A stretch of DNA of 64,000 nucleotides from B18-G4 sp032250805 (GCA_032250805.1 JAVVEM010000007.1:41659-105658); one strand, 5' to 3'; shown: positions 45,218 to 55,570, counted from the first letter of the stretch. Translations and numbers: made by a program. The notes: generated from the sequence alone by a model not told the origin.

Positions 45218-47149
45218 TTAAACCAGGTTTACATCTGTAATGATTTCCAGAATTGCAGAACCATTAAATTCTAACACTTTTTTCATTTTTTCTTCCAGTT
45301 CATTTTTATCGGTAACTTTTAAACCAAGAGCTCCACAGCTATTGGCAAATTGAGAAAAATCCGGATTTACCAGATCGGTAGCAAAAACATTAAACCCACC
45401 TGAATGTTGTTCTTTAGAAATTTTTCCCAGTTCCGAATTATTTAATACAATTACTTTGATATTCATGACATATTTTACCGATGTTGTTAGTTCTGCCATG
45501 TACTGAGCAAACCCACCATCACCGGCAACGGCAATTACCGGCCGCTTTCCCTGAGTTGCTGCCCAGGCGCCCATAGCCGCCGGCATGGCAAAACCTATGG
45601 ACCCCAGGTAACCCGACATTAAAAAGCTTTGATTTTTACATTCGAAATAACGGCCCAGCGAATAGGCATTGTTCCCCACGTCCACACACATCACGGCATT
45701 TTCGGGGGCCAGTTTCGAAAGGGCATCGAATACAGCCACTGAGCTGATTCCCTGACCCCGGTTTTCTTTCAGGCGCTTTTGTTTTTCGTTGCGCCAGATC
45801 TTCCATCTTTCAGCCAGATCCATTTTCTGATCTGTAAGAGATGATTTTTTCTCCACTTTATCTTGTAAGATATCCATGGTTATGGAAAGTTCACCCCAAA
45901 GCGGCACATCAATTTTATGAAATTTTCCTAATGCGAGGGGATCCAAATCCACTTGAATGGTTGGTTTTTTCGGTGTGATACCGGTGTGGTTGCTAAATGA
46001 AGCCCCAAGCACAATCAGCAGATCGCTCTCGTTCATAAACCATGATGCCACGGGTGTGCCACTGCGTCCCAAAACACCCGCTGCCAGGGGATGATGGTCA
46101 GGAATCAGTCCTTTACCTTTAAATGTAGTGAGTACCGGGGCATTGATTGTTTCGGCAAAGCCAATGATCTTATCCATATGAAAACGTGCTCCGTGCCCCA
46201 CAACAATTACCGGTCTTTTTGATTTTTTAATCAATCCCAATGCTTTATCAATACCTTCAGCCGAAGGAGCAATGCGTTGATCACCCATGCGGTTTTTAGG
46301 CGTTTGTGCTTTCTGATCGCCTGCCGGGAGTGTTTGTATTTCATCGGGAAAAGTCAGGTGGGATACGTCCCGGTTGATGAGCGCATGCTTGATAGCCAGG
46401 CTTACCAATTCGGCATGTTGGCTATCGTTTTGTACGCGATGATTGAAATCCGCTACTGTTTGAAAAGCCCTTACCAGGTCCACTTCCTGAAAGTTTCCGG
46501 TACCCACCACCTGTGTGGCAACCTGCCCGGTAAGGGCGAGGATGGGTGCCCGGTCTACCTTGGCATCCCAAAGCCCGGTGAACATATTGGTAGCTCCCGG
46601 CCCTGCAATGGAAAAGCAGGCAGCAGGCTTCCCTGTCAGCTTGCCATAAGCGCTGGCTGCAAAAGCTCCAGCTCCTTCGTGACGGATGCCGATGTATTTC
46701 AGGTTTCCTTTTTCTTCCTGCCGGCGTAAAGCATCTGCCAGGCCAAGATTAGAATGTCCTACCATGCCAAAAACGGTATCCACACCCCAGTTGACCATTG
46801 TTTCAGCCATGATGTCGGAGAGCGTGGACTCGTGCGGTTTTTCATCCGGGAGGCCTACATAAATGCCATCAGCTCTCTCTTCGATGGGATAAGGTTCCAC
46901 ACCGTCATCAAAACCGGGCGCTTTGCCCGTACAGGGATGATAGTCCCAGCCATGCCAGGGACAGCGTAGTATGCCGTTCTCAATGCTTCCCTCACCCAGT
47001 GGGCCACCCTGATGCGGGCAATGATTATTGAGGGCGCAAATCTTCCCTTCAAAATGAGATAGGGCAACTTGTTTGTTTTCTGCATTTACGGTGATTACCC
47101 GGCCCTCGGCCAGATCGGTTTTTTTATCCAGTACTTTGATCCATTTCAT
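45218..47149 (-). CDS. Rieske [2Fe-2S] domain fused to a pyruvate oxidase-like ThDP enzyme
   Basis: 643 residues. The N-terminus (1-105) is a Rieske ferredoxin domain with both cluster pairs: Cys44/His46 in NHCPHQGG and Cys63/His66 in LRCPWHGW. From about 110 a full ThDP-dependent enzyme follows, with the activating Glu158 in IRHEGAGA and the cofactor motif GDG at 543-545 ending in NN at 570-571. Its closest-looking family is pyruvate oxidase and acetolactate synthase. The substrate is not certain. The Rieske part suggests electron transfer to or from the ThDP reaction. Last gene of the eight-gene operon. Confidence 0.88.
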   Translation of the reverse strand: MKWIKVLDKKTDLAEGRVITVNAENKQVALSHFEGKICALNNHCPHQGGPLGEGSIENGILRCPWHGWDYHPCTGKAPGFDDGVEPYPIEERADGIYVGLPDEKPHESTLSDIMAETMVNWGVDTVFGMVGHSNLGLADALRRQEEKGNLKYIGIRHEGAGAFAASAYGKLTGKPAACFSIAGPGATNMFTGLWDAKVDRAPILALTGQVATQVVGTGNFQEVDLVRAFQTVADFNHRVQNDSQHAELVSLAIKHALINRDVSHLTFPDEIQTLPAGDQKAQTPKNRMGDQRIAPSAEGIDKALGLIKKSKRPVIVVGHGARFHMDKIIGFAETINAPVLTTFKGKGLIPDHHPLAAGVLGRSGTPVASWFMNESDLLIVLGASFSNHTGITPKKPTIQVDLDPLALGKFHKIDVPLWGELSITMDILQDKVEKKSSLTDQKMDLAERWKIWRNEKQKRLKENRGQGISSVAVFDALSKLAPENAVMCVDVGNNAYSLGRYFECKNQSFLMSGYLGSIGFAMPAAMGAWAATQGKRPVIAVAGDGGFAQYMAELTTSVKYVMNIKVIVLNNSELGKISKEQHSGGFNVFATDLVNPDFSQFANSCGALGLKVTDKNELEEKMKKVLEFNGSAILEIITDVNLV

Positions 47150-47195
47150 AGGCTATTAATTAATTTGATGTCTTGTTTGTTTATCATATTTCTAC

Positions 47196-47636
47196 TCAGG
47201 CGTATTTACCGGTAATACCATTTGCAGTGATGGCATTACGCAATTCGGTTACAAAGTATCGAAGCAAATGATGAGTAATTTGCACCCTGTCCTCCAGCAG
47301 ATCGAAAAAAAGCATGCTGTCAAAAACTAAGGTAGTGCATGAATTTTTACATTTAGCTGTATAGATACGTGGCTTCTGATCAAAAAATCCGAGTGCGCCC
47401 ACGGCTTCGTTTTCTGCCACTTCTCTGATTAATTGTTCTTTGTAAAACAGGTTTACAATTCCGTTGCCAATGATATAAAGCGCATCAGAAGGTTCGTTTT
47501 CTTTGAACAGAACGTCATCTTTATTATAAGTTCTGACTTCAGCAATGTTTGCCAAAAAAGATAATTGATCTGTTGGGATGTCTGCAAAAAATACAACATT
47601 TTGCAGCAGCATTACCTTTTCTATGATTGTGTCCAT
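47196..47636 (-). CDS. Cyclic nucleotide-binding domain protein
   Basis: 146 residues: one CRP/PKA-type cNMP-binding beta-roll (about 12-130, with EPSDALYIIGNGIVNLFYKEQ and ENEAVGALGFFDQKPR as the phosphate-binding cassette). No helix-turn-helix is attached, so it is not a transcription factor. It starts 16 bp inside the end of the HEAT-repeat carrier gene. In related proteins the NTT, HEAT and cNMP parts may be fused; here the last part is a separate gene. Confidence 0.83.
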   Translation of the reverse strand: MDTIIEKVMLLQNVVFFADIPTDQLSFLANIAEVRTYNKDDVLFKENEPSDALYIIGNGIVNLFYKEQLIREVAENEAVGALGFFDQKPRIYTAKCKNSCTTLVFDSMLFFDLLEDRVQITHHLLRYFVTELRNAITANGITGKYA

Positions 47637-50392
47637 TTTTCGTATTTAAAATTTTTGCTTAAAGTGAGCCGGGCTGCTTGCCATATTAGCGGGTGATTAT
47701 CGTTGGTTGCTTCTTTGAGCTTATCCTGTAAAACTGCCGGACATTGAGGCGTAATGCCCAAAAGTGCTGCAGCTTTCAACCAATTATCCCCGGTATTTAT
47801 AAAAACATTCATGGCTTCGCTATAAGAGCCAATACTGAATCCGTAGTATTGTCTTCCTGCCACAATGTTATTATCGTCAGAAATGGGATCGAGAATATTC
47901 ATTATCAAAGTTCTCCGTTTACCTTTTAATAAATTATCGAGCAGTTCAAGAGCTGCAGCCCTGTTTTCTTCATTTTTACTGCGATATCCCTGAAATGCGA
48001 CGTAAAGGTCGTTTGGATCAAAAATGAGTCCAAGTAGCCTGAACAAGTGTTCTTTTATCTGGTTTCTTCGTTCTTGCAGCAATTTGTTGAGCAGCTTGAA
48101 TCTTTTATCGTCCGGCAGGTAGCTGCCTGCCTGCAATAAAAGATAACTCTGATTTAACTCCTTATCCAATGCCTTAAAAATAAGTTTTTTTTGGAACTTT
48201 AAATCTGGTTGATGATTGGTTCGCAGTTTATTTAAAGCTTTAATGAGCATTAACCTTTTTGGGAATGTTTTTTCTTTTTCCAATGCATCAATCAAATGTG
48301 TTATTGTAGCCTTGAATGGCATCAGGGAAAGTGTTTTTACAATGGCTTCAAAATTATCGTCACTCAGCTTATCTTTCTGCAGATAGCTTGCTAAGGTTTT
48401 TACATGGTTTTTGCCAAAAGCGGCCACAGCCTGCCGCACTTCCGGCAATAACTTTTTATCGAATAAAAAATTAATAAGCAAGGGAAGAAATGCAGGATCT
48501 TTTATTGCTTTCATGCTTTTTATGGCCTCTTTCTGCACGGCCGGAGAAGGGTCGTTTAATAAGGCCGGCAAGTATTTAACGGCTTTCTGCCCTTTCAGGT
48601 GACCAAGCATTTGGGTTGTTTGAGCGCGTGCAAGGTTATTCTCTTTGCTCTTATCAGCAATGATTTGTTCCAGTATTTCGTCTTTGATCCAGCTTCTTTT
48701 GGTTTCATCCCCGTATTTGGTGATACACCCAATGGCAGATGATTTATCCAGCATGGAATTGCTGTTCAGATAATCCAGCAAAACCTCATCCGGGTTGCCT
48801 TTGGCAGACATGCAAATATAGTTTATAGATTCCAGCCTGATCTCTGTATCATTTTCTTTCAGCAAGTTAAGGATGTCGCTACTAAAGTCCTTCCCGGGGA
48901 TTTTTGAAAGGCTTTTCAATGCCAACAACCTGATTTCGTATAATGAGTGATGAAGCAAGGGTTTGAGATCTTCAGCAAATGGTTGCGCTGAATCATTCCC
49001 AAGTAAATACAAGGCACGTAATACTTTGCTGCTTTCACTGCTGTTTAACTGTTCTCTGATGATCTGTACCGTATGTGGTTCGCTTAGATTGAAATTATTA
49101 TCGTTTTTTATATCGACATATTGGGTGCCAAGTACTTTTCGGAATTCCCCAACATATTCGCGCTGGGCAATCCTGCTCAGTATAAGCCATATCATACTGA
49201 AAATAATTGTTACTACAGCAATTTGTCTGATATTGAACTCCAAAATTATTACCAACAATAGCAATAAAAGTCCGGCAAAGCCCTTAAACAGACGGTCAAC
49301 AACAACATCCATAAAAAATTTTATACGTTCTTTTACTTTCTGTGGAAAAGGAAAAAAAAGGATTTCGCGTCCTGTTTTATCAATGGAGTATTGACTTGCA
49401 TTGTCAATACCACCTAAAAACACTGCAAAAGCAAGGATTGGTTCAAAGGCCATTAACATAGCGCCTATCATTAAGCCTGCAGGACGGATGGTCAGGGCAC
49501 CGCCAAGGCCGATTTTTCGCAATATTCGTCCTGAAATCACTATTTGTATGATAAGCGCTAACAAGCTGACATTGCCATAAAAAATCCCCATAAATGAAGT
49601 CAGCTCAGCTTTTTCGGGGAAGGTGCTGATGGCTGTAGCTTTGAGCTGGTAGTCGGCGAGCGTTGATACAAACATGGCACTGCCGATAATGCCAGCAATA
49701 ATCATTTGATATTTTGAGTTAAATAGACTTTTCAAGTTACCAGGGCTCACAGGCTTTTTAATTCTCTGGTTGATCGTGTTTGGGTGATCAGGCTCATATG
49801 CCTTGTATATAATCCTGGTGAGGAGCAAAATGATGGTCAATACGGCAATGCTTATATAGAGCAAGTCTTCGGTTTTAATATTAACAAGAGTGATCATTGC
49901 ACTTGTAGCATTGCTGCCAGCGATGGCACCCAGAATGGCACCCAGGTTTATCAATGGGAATAACCTTTTGGCCTGGACTGTATTGTATGCTTCATTTGCA
50001 AAAACCCAAAATTGCGATACGATCAAAATGGTAAAAATCCCTACCCACAGGTAAAACAATACATAAACCCAGTTGTCACCCAGGAAAAATAACTGCCTGA
50101 GGATCAGCAGTTGAAGAATCACCAGGAAATTACTCCATAAAAACACCCTGTAGCTTTTATATTTATGCACACTCCGGCTTATCAAACTTGTAACAGGAAT
50201 GGCAACCAATGCAATGAGGATGAAGACATAAGGCAATCTTCTGGCGCCCAAATCGACAAGAAAGAGGCTGTCGCGGACCGGTTTAAGTACATAAACCACC
50301 ACCATCAACAAAAACGAAACAGAGAAAAAGGCTAATGTTAACTTCCATTCGCCTTCCCTGATATCGTAAAATTTGTTGATCAGTGCTTTCAT
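47621..50392 (-). CDS. ATP/ADP-translocase-like carrier with C-terminal HEAT repeats
   Basis: 923 residues. The N-terminal half (about 1-425) has about 11-12 transmembrane helices and resembles NTT nucleotide transporters or MFS carriers (FYDIREGEWKLTLAFFSVSFLL, then VLKPVRDSLFLVDLG). From about 440 to 900 it is soluble and made of HEAT repeats, for example ALYLLGNDSAQPFAEDLKPLL and KSLSKIPGKD, and LPALLNDPSPAVQKEAIKSM. The cytoplasmic HEAT part may bind a regulator, and the overlapping cNMP gene is the natural candidate. Solute unknown. Confidence 0.8.
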   Translation of the reverse strand: MKALINKFYDIREGEWKLTLAFFSVSFLLMVVVYVLKPVRDSLFLVDLGARRLPYVFILIALVAIPVTSLISRSVHKYKSYRVFLWSNFLVILQLLILRQLFFLGDNWVYVLFYLWVGIFTILIVSQFWVFANEAYNTVQAKRLFPLINLGAILGAIAGSNATSAMITLVNIKTEDLLYISIAVLTIILLLTRIIYKAYEPDHPNTINQRIKKPVSPGNLKSLFNSKYQMIIAGIIGSAMFVSTLADYQLKATAISTFPEKAELTSFMGIFYGNVSLLALIIQIVISGRILRKIGLGGALTIRPAGLMIGAMLMAFEPILAFAVFLGGIDNASQYSIDKTGREILFFPFPQKVKERIKFFMDVVVDRLFKGFAGLLLLLLVIILEFNIRQIAVVTIIFSMIWLILSRIAQREYVGEFRKVLGTQYVDIKNDNNFNLSEPHTVQIIREQLNSSESSKVLRALYLLGNDSAQPFAEDLKPLLHHSLYEIRLLALKSLSKIPGKDFSSDILNLLKENDTEIRLESINYICMSAKGNPDEVLLDYLNSNSMLDKSSAIGCITKYGDETKRSWIKDEILEQIIADKSKENNLARAQTTQMLGHLKGQKAVKYLPALLNDPSPAVQKEAIKSMKAIKDPAFLPLLINFLFDKKLLPEVRQAVAAFGKNHVKTLASYLQKDKLSDDNFEAIVKTLSLMPFKATITHLIDALEKEKTFPKRLMLIKALNKLRTNHQPDLKFQKKLIFKALDKELNQSYLLLQAGSYLPDDKRFKLLNKLLQERRNQIKEHLFRLLGLIFDPNDLYVAFQGYRSKNEENRAAALELLDNLLKGKRRTLIMNILDPISDDNNIVAGRQYYGFSIGSYSEAMNVFINTGDNWLKAAALLGITPQCPAVLQDKLKEATNDNHPLIWQAARLTLSKNFKYEKWTQS

Positions 50393-50427
50393 GATTTTAA
50401 GCTTTAATATTTATTGTTCCCATCTGA

Positions 50428-53400
50428 TCAAAATAAAAAGGAGGTCAGTAACTGAAAAGAGCTGCCATAAACAGAATGTCCATAGGATAAATTCATCAGG
50501 AAATTTCCATAAAAATTATACCAGAGCCCACCACCCCAGCCATATTGCCACGAGTTGATTGCTGAATCTTTCAACCATATTTTTCCGTAATCAAAAAGCA
50601 AGTGGGCACCAAACTGTCCGGGAATTACATATGATTGAACATCCCATATCTTCAGGCGCAAATCGGTATTATGATAAAATACTGCTGTACCGGAAAACCT
50701 GTCGGCAGGAGCACCCCTGAAATTAGCTTCTTCAAAAAAGTCTTTATCGGGATTGTAGAATAATCCAGCCCCACCCAGCACATTTGCCTGAAAAAATCTG
50801 TAACTGCCAATGTTTACCATTCCACCAATGCGCGATGCTATGGTAAAACCCGTATGGGGTATTTTTTGATAAATGCCCAGGCTAAGGTTGCTTCTGAAAA
50901 GTACGTTCTGATCCTGGATATTATACCACCATTTTGAAACAAATTTAATTTTAATCCCTTTTGTTGGATAATGTGAATCATTTGTGTTGTTAAAAAGGTA
51001 TTGCAACTGAAGTCCGGGAAGGGTAAAAGCATTAAAATCCGAATCAGACAATCCAGCCATTTTAGTTGTATAAAACTTGTCTTTTTCCTTCCTGACATCT
51101 GTTATCTGGAAACTTGGACCAAAAACCAGATGATTGTTTTTGGTTAAATTCATACGAAGTAAAAAATTAATTTCGTAAATATCGCGGCGGACATTATAAT
51201 ACTTTGAGGGCCCTGTATCAACAGAATCGTTGCCAAACCCATAAAATTTAGTGCTGTTATTGGGACTATATACCGTAGCATTGATTAAAAAGTCGTTGCC
51301 GGCTATAAGATTTGTAAACTCAGCTTTATAATAAAAATTAAAGGATGCGTTTAAGGGAGCTATATTGGCAACGACTTTATGCACGGCGGCATAAGGATAT
51401 TTTCTGAACCCCGGTTTTTTCCAAATGATCCCGCCACCCAGGTAAGCACCATCATAACTATTAAAACCAAATGAAATAACCGGTGCCACATACCCCAGTG
51501 TATGTTCAGTATAATTGTATCCAAACTGCTGCAGGGTTTTTTGTGTAAATTCACTCATATTATCTTTTCTCACTGCATCTTCGATATTTTTAACCTCTTT
51601 CTGGTGCATTTTAAGAACTGCTTTGGAGCTTAAATTTTCTTCATCCGATATATGCATGTTACCCTTGCCAGGTACAAGTTCAAAACGAATTTTTTGACGA
51701 TGCTTTAAATTTTTAAAAACAACCCGATCATTTCCGTCAATGCCATATATTCTTATCTCTTTTGTTTCTTCCTGATTAATTGTTCTTTCAAAATAAGGAT
51801 TTTTACTTACAGAACCGGCGTATATGCTCAGTTTAAGGTTATTCTTTTTATCAGTTTCGATAACGAATACTTCGTCCTGTTTTGTTCCCACAATTTCCAA
51901 TTGCCTGGCCACTACTTCATAATAGCGTTCAGCAAACTCAGTCAGCTTGTCACGGCGCGATTTAAGCAGGGAAACAATATGTTGTTTTTCAACCGGGCCT
52001 GATACAGGAAGCCTGCTGACAGCCTCAGTAATTATACTGTCTGTTATGCTCTGCTGTAGTCTGGCAGCGATACGGTGCCATTCCGAATGCTCCAAACCAG
52101 CCAGAAAGCGTCTATCCATGTGCATCGATTGAAAATTCATGCCTTCAATGAGTTTGATATCAGGGTCAAAATTCTGGAATTGTGGCAGATTCCATTTTCT
52201 GGTAACCATTGAAGGGATCAATCCGTCCATTTTGAACATAACGTTATCCCTGTCTATGGGGAAAGGACGGTAAGATATACTTTCGTTTTGCGCAATAGCA
52301 ACCCAGAAATATTGCCCCTCGTGTCTGTCCCAGTCGTTCAGTAACATGTCCACCAATTTGGTTCGCCAATACCACTCCATGTCAACAAAATGATGGTTGT
52401 TTTCCAACAATGTCTCCATCAGTTCTTCGGTACTGATAACCTTCTGAACATCGTGTCCGAATTTTTCTTTAAGATAATCCGGAGAAATAAACTCTTCCAA
52501 TAAAACAGGCTGATTGCGGGCACGTTTTCGGTATTGTCCAAGGTGCGGGTCATCCGGAAGATAATAATATTCAGGAATATTGAAGTATATTCCTGCTGCC
52601 GAAGAAAGAGTCGGAACCACTGCTGCGCCAAAAGGATGAGAAGCGGATATCTGATCCTGGATGATCTTCTCCGAAAAGGTTTGTTGTAATGCTTCGGGTA
52701 GTACTTCAGTTGGATCTTTACGAATGGTGCGTATCACATACCGTATATTCTGCGTGTCTTTCACAAAAAGTGTTGTGGTCTGAAAACCGCCACCCGCCCT
52801 GTATATTTTTAAACCACCATGGGTTTCATTCAGCTTAAGAACATTATATTTTTGTGGTGCGGACCAAATATCCCGGTAGTGCTCGCCCCAAAAAAACCTA
52901 CCGGTTTTGCCTTTTTCATAAATGCTATCTGTTATTATTGTAATGGTATCCGGGAAATTGGTATTATCATTTATTATGTCTGAGAAAATCTGGTTATCAA
53001 GGTTTATCAGTGGTGTTCTGTAAACAGGTTTATCTGTATCGTTGACATGCCAGTAGGAGAGGATGATCTCCTTGTTGTCAAACATATCAAGCGTTGCAAA
53101 GCCTTTGGAGCTGGAAGCAAATTGTGCTTTCCCTCCCTTTTTAACAGGTGTTATCTTACTCCCTGATCCACTCACAATTTGATGTAAACCTTTCTGATAA
53201 AAATATTGGAGGTTATGCTCATGTCCTGATGTAATGATCACATTAGGATGGCATGAAACCGCTTCGGAAATGTCCTGGCGGTATTTTCGGTACAGCGGGC
53301 CGGATACATCCTGATTTGAAACCCCCATCTTACGAAACATTGGATAGAGTGATCCTATAAGAGGCAATGGTAGCCATAGGGATTTGTTTATTTCCGTTAA

Positions 53401-54195
53401 AGGGAAAAGATGTTGTTTCCATGAAAAAAAACCACCGTGTTTTCCTTGTGTATACAGCGGATGGTGAACAGCAAGAATGAGGATTTTATCAACATTGGTT
53501 TCGGCAATGATGCGCAATGTATCTATAGCGTCTTTCCATAGGGCAGGTGAACAATGATTATTTTTTGCGATATTCTCATTATCTTCTTCCAGGAACCATT
53601 CTGAATCCATTAGCACAAGAAGCATTCGATCGTTTAAGTTCACAACTTCAGGACCCGGGCAACCGGCTTTGGGGAGCAAGCGGATATTGGCATGGCCCGG
53701 ATACGAGGACAGAAAGTCTTCCTGTGCAACAAGGTTTTTATGTCCGAGCAACCAGTCGTGATTGCCTGCGATAAAATATACGTTTCCACCGAATCCCTGG
53801 ATGGATGATAATGTTTTGCTGATCTTTTTTTCAGCCAGGATTTTGGCTTCGGGCGGCTCCGTTTCCATACCATTCTGGTAAATATTGTCGCCCAGGAAAA
53901 CAATATCTTTGTCTTGACCCTGATTTACGACCTGGGTAAGCATTTCAAGAACAGGGTCTTTGCCCTCAAGGTCAGGAGCACCCTGATCACCTACCAATAC
54001 CAGTCGGTAATCGGCTTGCCTTTCATACGCCTGTTTTTGGTTTGGCTCTTGCACGTCTTTGCCGTACCAGGGTTTGGTGGCTGTACAGGATGCCAGCATA
54101 GCTACGGCCAGGGTCAGAAACAATAAAACAGGTTTATTTTTGTTCGACCCATGCCCTTCTTTAACATGCTTCGGGAGCTGATTTTGTATTTTCAT
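50428..54195 (-). CDS. Lipoprotein metallophosphatase with kinase-like middle and outer-membrane barrel
   Basis: 1255 residues. Lipobox LASC with Cys37. Metallophosphoesterase (about 60-350) with VGDQG (68-72), LGDNIY (101-106), GNHDW (144-148), HHPLY (244-248) and SGHEHN (323-328), all five motifs. A middle domain (about 430-700) has YVIRTIRK near 486-493, LNDWDRHEG (619-627) and FPIDRDN (645-651), which look like the Lys, catalytic loop and metal-binding parts of atypical kinases (HipA/CotH-like). From about 900 the sequence resembles a BamA-type outer-membrane barrel ending in Phe. The kinase reading is inference. Substrate unknown. Overlaps the upstream carrier gene by 35 bp. Confidence 0.78.
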   Translation of the reverse strand: MKIQNQLPKHVKEGHGSNKNKPVLLFLTLAVAMLASCTATKPWYGKDVQEPNQKQAYERQADYRLVLVGDQGAPDLEGKDPVLEMLTQVVNQGQDKDIVFLGDNIYQNGMETEPPEAKILAEKKISKTLSSIQGFGGNVYFIAGNHDWLLGHKNLVAQEDFLSSYPGHANIRLLPKAGCPGPEVVNLNDRMLLVLMDSEWFLEEDNENIAKNNHCSPALWKDAIDTLRIIAETNVDKILILAVHHPLYTQGKHGGFFSWKQHLFPLTEINKSLWLPLPLIGSLYPMFRKMGVSNQDVSGPLYRKYRQDISEAVSCHPNVIITSGHEHNLQYFYQKGLHQIVSGSGSKITPVKKGGKAQFASSSKGFATLDMFDNKEIILSYWHVNDTDKPVYRTPLINLDNQIFSDIINDNTNFPDTITIITDSIYEKGKTGRFFWGEHYRDIWSAPQKYNVLKLNETHGGLKIYRAGGGFQTTTLFVKDTQNIRYVIRTIRKDPTEVLPEALQQTFSEKIIQDQISASHPFGAAVVPTLSSAAGIYFNIPEYYYLPDDPHLGQYRKRARNQPVLLEEFISPDYLKEKFGHDVQKVISTEELMETLLENNHHFVDMEWYWRTKLVDMLLNDWDRHEGQYFWVAIAQNESISYRPFPIDRDNVMFKMDGLIPSMVTRKWNLPQFQNFDPDIKLIEGMNFQSMHMDRRFLAGLEHSEWHRIAARLQQSITDSIITEAVSRLPVSGPVEKQHIVSLLKSRRDKLTEFAERYYEVVARQLEIVGTKQDEVFVIETDKKNNLKLSIYAGSVSKNPYFERTINQEETKEIRIYGIDGNDRVVFKNLKHRQKIRFELVPGKGNMHISDEENLSSKAVLKMHQKEVKNIEDAVRKDNMSEFTQKTLQQFGYNYTEHTLGYVAPVISFGFNSYDGAYLGGGIIWKKPGFRKYPYAAVHKVVANIAPLNASFNFYYKAEFTNLIAGNDFLINATVYSPNNSTKFYGFGNDSVDTGPSKYYNVRRDIYEINFLLRMNLTKNNHLVFGPSFQITDVRKEKDKFYTTKMAGLSDSDFNAFTLPGLQLQYLFNNTNDSHYPTKGIKIKFVSKWWYNIQDQNVLFRSNLSLGIYQKIPHTGFTIASRIGGMVNIGSYRFFQANVLGGAGLFYNPDKDFFEEANFRGAPADRFSGTAVFYHNTDLRLKIWDVQSYVIPGQFGAHLLFDYGKIWLKDSAINSWQYGWGGGLWYNFYGNFLMNLSYGHSVYGSSFQLLTSFLF

Positions 54196-55543
54196 TTGAA
54201 TTTTCTTTTTCTTCTAAATCATTGAATTTCCTGCCAGTATACCTGACGAGTAGTGCCCAAATAATGATGAGTGCCAAAACCAGCAACGATAACCAGTGTA
54301 CATTATGAATGCCAAATGTAATGGCCAGGCCAATATTCAGAAAAACAGACACAGCTTTGGCCCCGCGTTGCACAAACATATCAATAAACGCTTTGGCCTT
54401 ATATTTTACATCTCTTGATGTTGGCGTATATAAAGCTTCCTTGGCTGACTGCTGTATGGAATAGTTCAGGCTATTATCGCTGGCTGACATGATGGTGGCG
54501 AACAGTAAACCCGGGATGATCAGAAAACCAAGGGAACCAACAAGAATGGCAAGAGGAAGAAAAAGAAGTGCAATACCCACCCCAAAACGTTTCATTACCG
54601 TTACAGTGATAAACATCTGTACAATAATGGAAGAGATATTTGTGACCATACCCACCATGCCAAAATAGGCGTCTGTTTCTAAACCGCTGTTCACACTCAT
54701 AGCAATTGCCGCACTAAGCTGGAAATCAACAATATTGGATACCAGTTCGTATATGGCAATTATGGCTGCAATGGAAAGGAGGTATTTTGATCTGAACACC
54801 AATCTGGCTCCCTCCCAAACAGAATTACTCTGATCCTGTTTATCCGGGCTTTGTGTTTCACGAATGCTGCGCTCCCTTCGATTCACATAAATACTGATCC
54901 CAATGATCAATAACATAGGAATGACACTGGATATCAACAATGTACTGCGTCCTACATTTTGAACCAGGGTGGTTACAATTGTGGCGCCAAAAATGCCTCC
55001 CAAAATACCACCCAATCCGATAATTCCATAGGCGCTTTTGGCCCTTTTTGCTGTAAAAACATCATTTGTAAATGCCCAGAAAAGGGTTACCAGCATGGTA
55101 TTGTACATGTCGCCGAAGATGTAGAATGTCCATATAGCAAATGGCGCTTCAGGAGAAGTTTCAACAACAAAAGCAAATACAACGAACATCAGGGCGAAAA
55201 ACGAAGCTATGGTAGTTATGAGCCATTGACGGGTTAGTTTCCTGTATAACCATACGAATACCAGTACCAGAATAAAAGCTACAAACATATTAAGCACCTT
55301 GCCAAATTGTTCTACTTCAGCACCGTAAAGGGTTATATTGAAGAGCTCTAAGGGGTTGTTCTGGTAATGACTTACCAGTAGACCTCTTTTTAGGGGTTTA
55401 AGCACCCAAAATACAGCAATGGTAAGAAAGAAAAACAAGGCAAGACCAACAACGCTGGGCCATTCTTTTTTCTTTATCCCGCAAGTGAGATTATAAAAAC
55501 TAACAAGTATGTTTTTAAAACCGGAATTGGAAACTTTGGCCAT
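54161..55543 (-). CDS. ATP/ADP-translocase-like (NTT) membrane carrier
   Basis: 460 residues with about 12 transmembrane helices. It resembles the NTT/Npt-like carriers: EWPSVVGLALFFFLTIAVFWVLKPLKRGLLVSHY near the start and FWAFTNDVFTAKRAKSAYGIIGLGGILGGIFG (about 155-185). Unlike the second carrier it has no HEAT repeats. Exact solute unknown; NTT proteins of free-living bacteria can move nucleotides or other anions. It sits between malic enzyme and the phosphatase in the operon. Confidence 0.78.
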   Translation of the reverse strand: MAKVSNSGFKNILVSFYNLTCGIKKKEWPSVVGLALFFFLTIAVFWVLKPLKRGLLVSHYQNNPLELFNITLYGAEVEQFGKVLNMFVAFILVLVFVWLYRKLTRQWLITTIASFFALMFVVFAFVVETSPEAPFAIWTFYIFGDMYNTMLVTLFWAFTNDVFTAKRAKSAYGIIGLGGILGGIFGATIVTTLVQNVGRSTLLISSVIPMLLIIGISIYVNRRERSIRETQSPDKQDQSNSVWEGARLVFRSKYLLSIAAIIAIYELVSNIVDFQLSAAIAMSVNSGLETDAYFGMVGMVTNISSIIVQMFITVTVMKRFGVGIALLFLPLAILVGSLGFLIIPGLLFATIMSASDNSLNYSIQQSAKEALYTPTSRDVKYKAKAFIDMFVQRGAKAVSVFLNIGLAITFGIHNVHWLSLLVLALIIIWALLVRYTGRKFNDLEEKENSNENTKSAPEAC

Positions 55544-55570
55544 GCTTAATAGATTTTATTTGTTTTTGAA

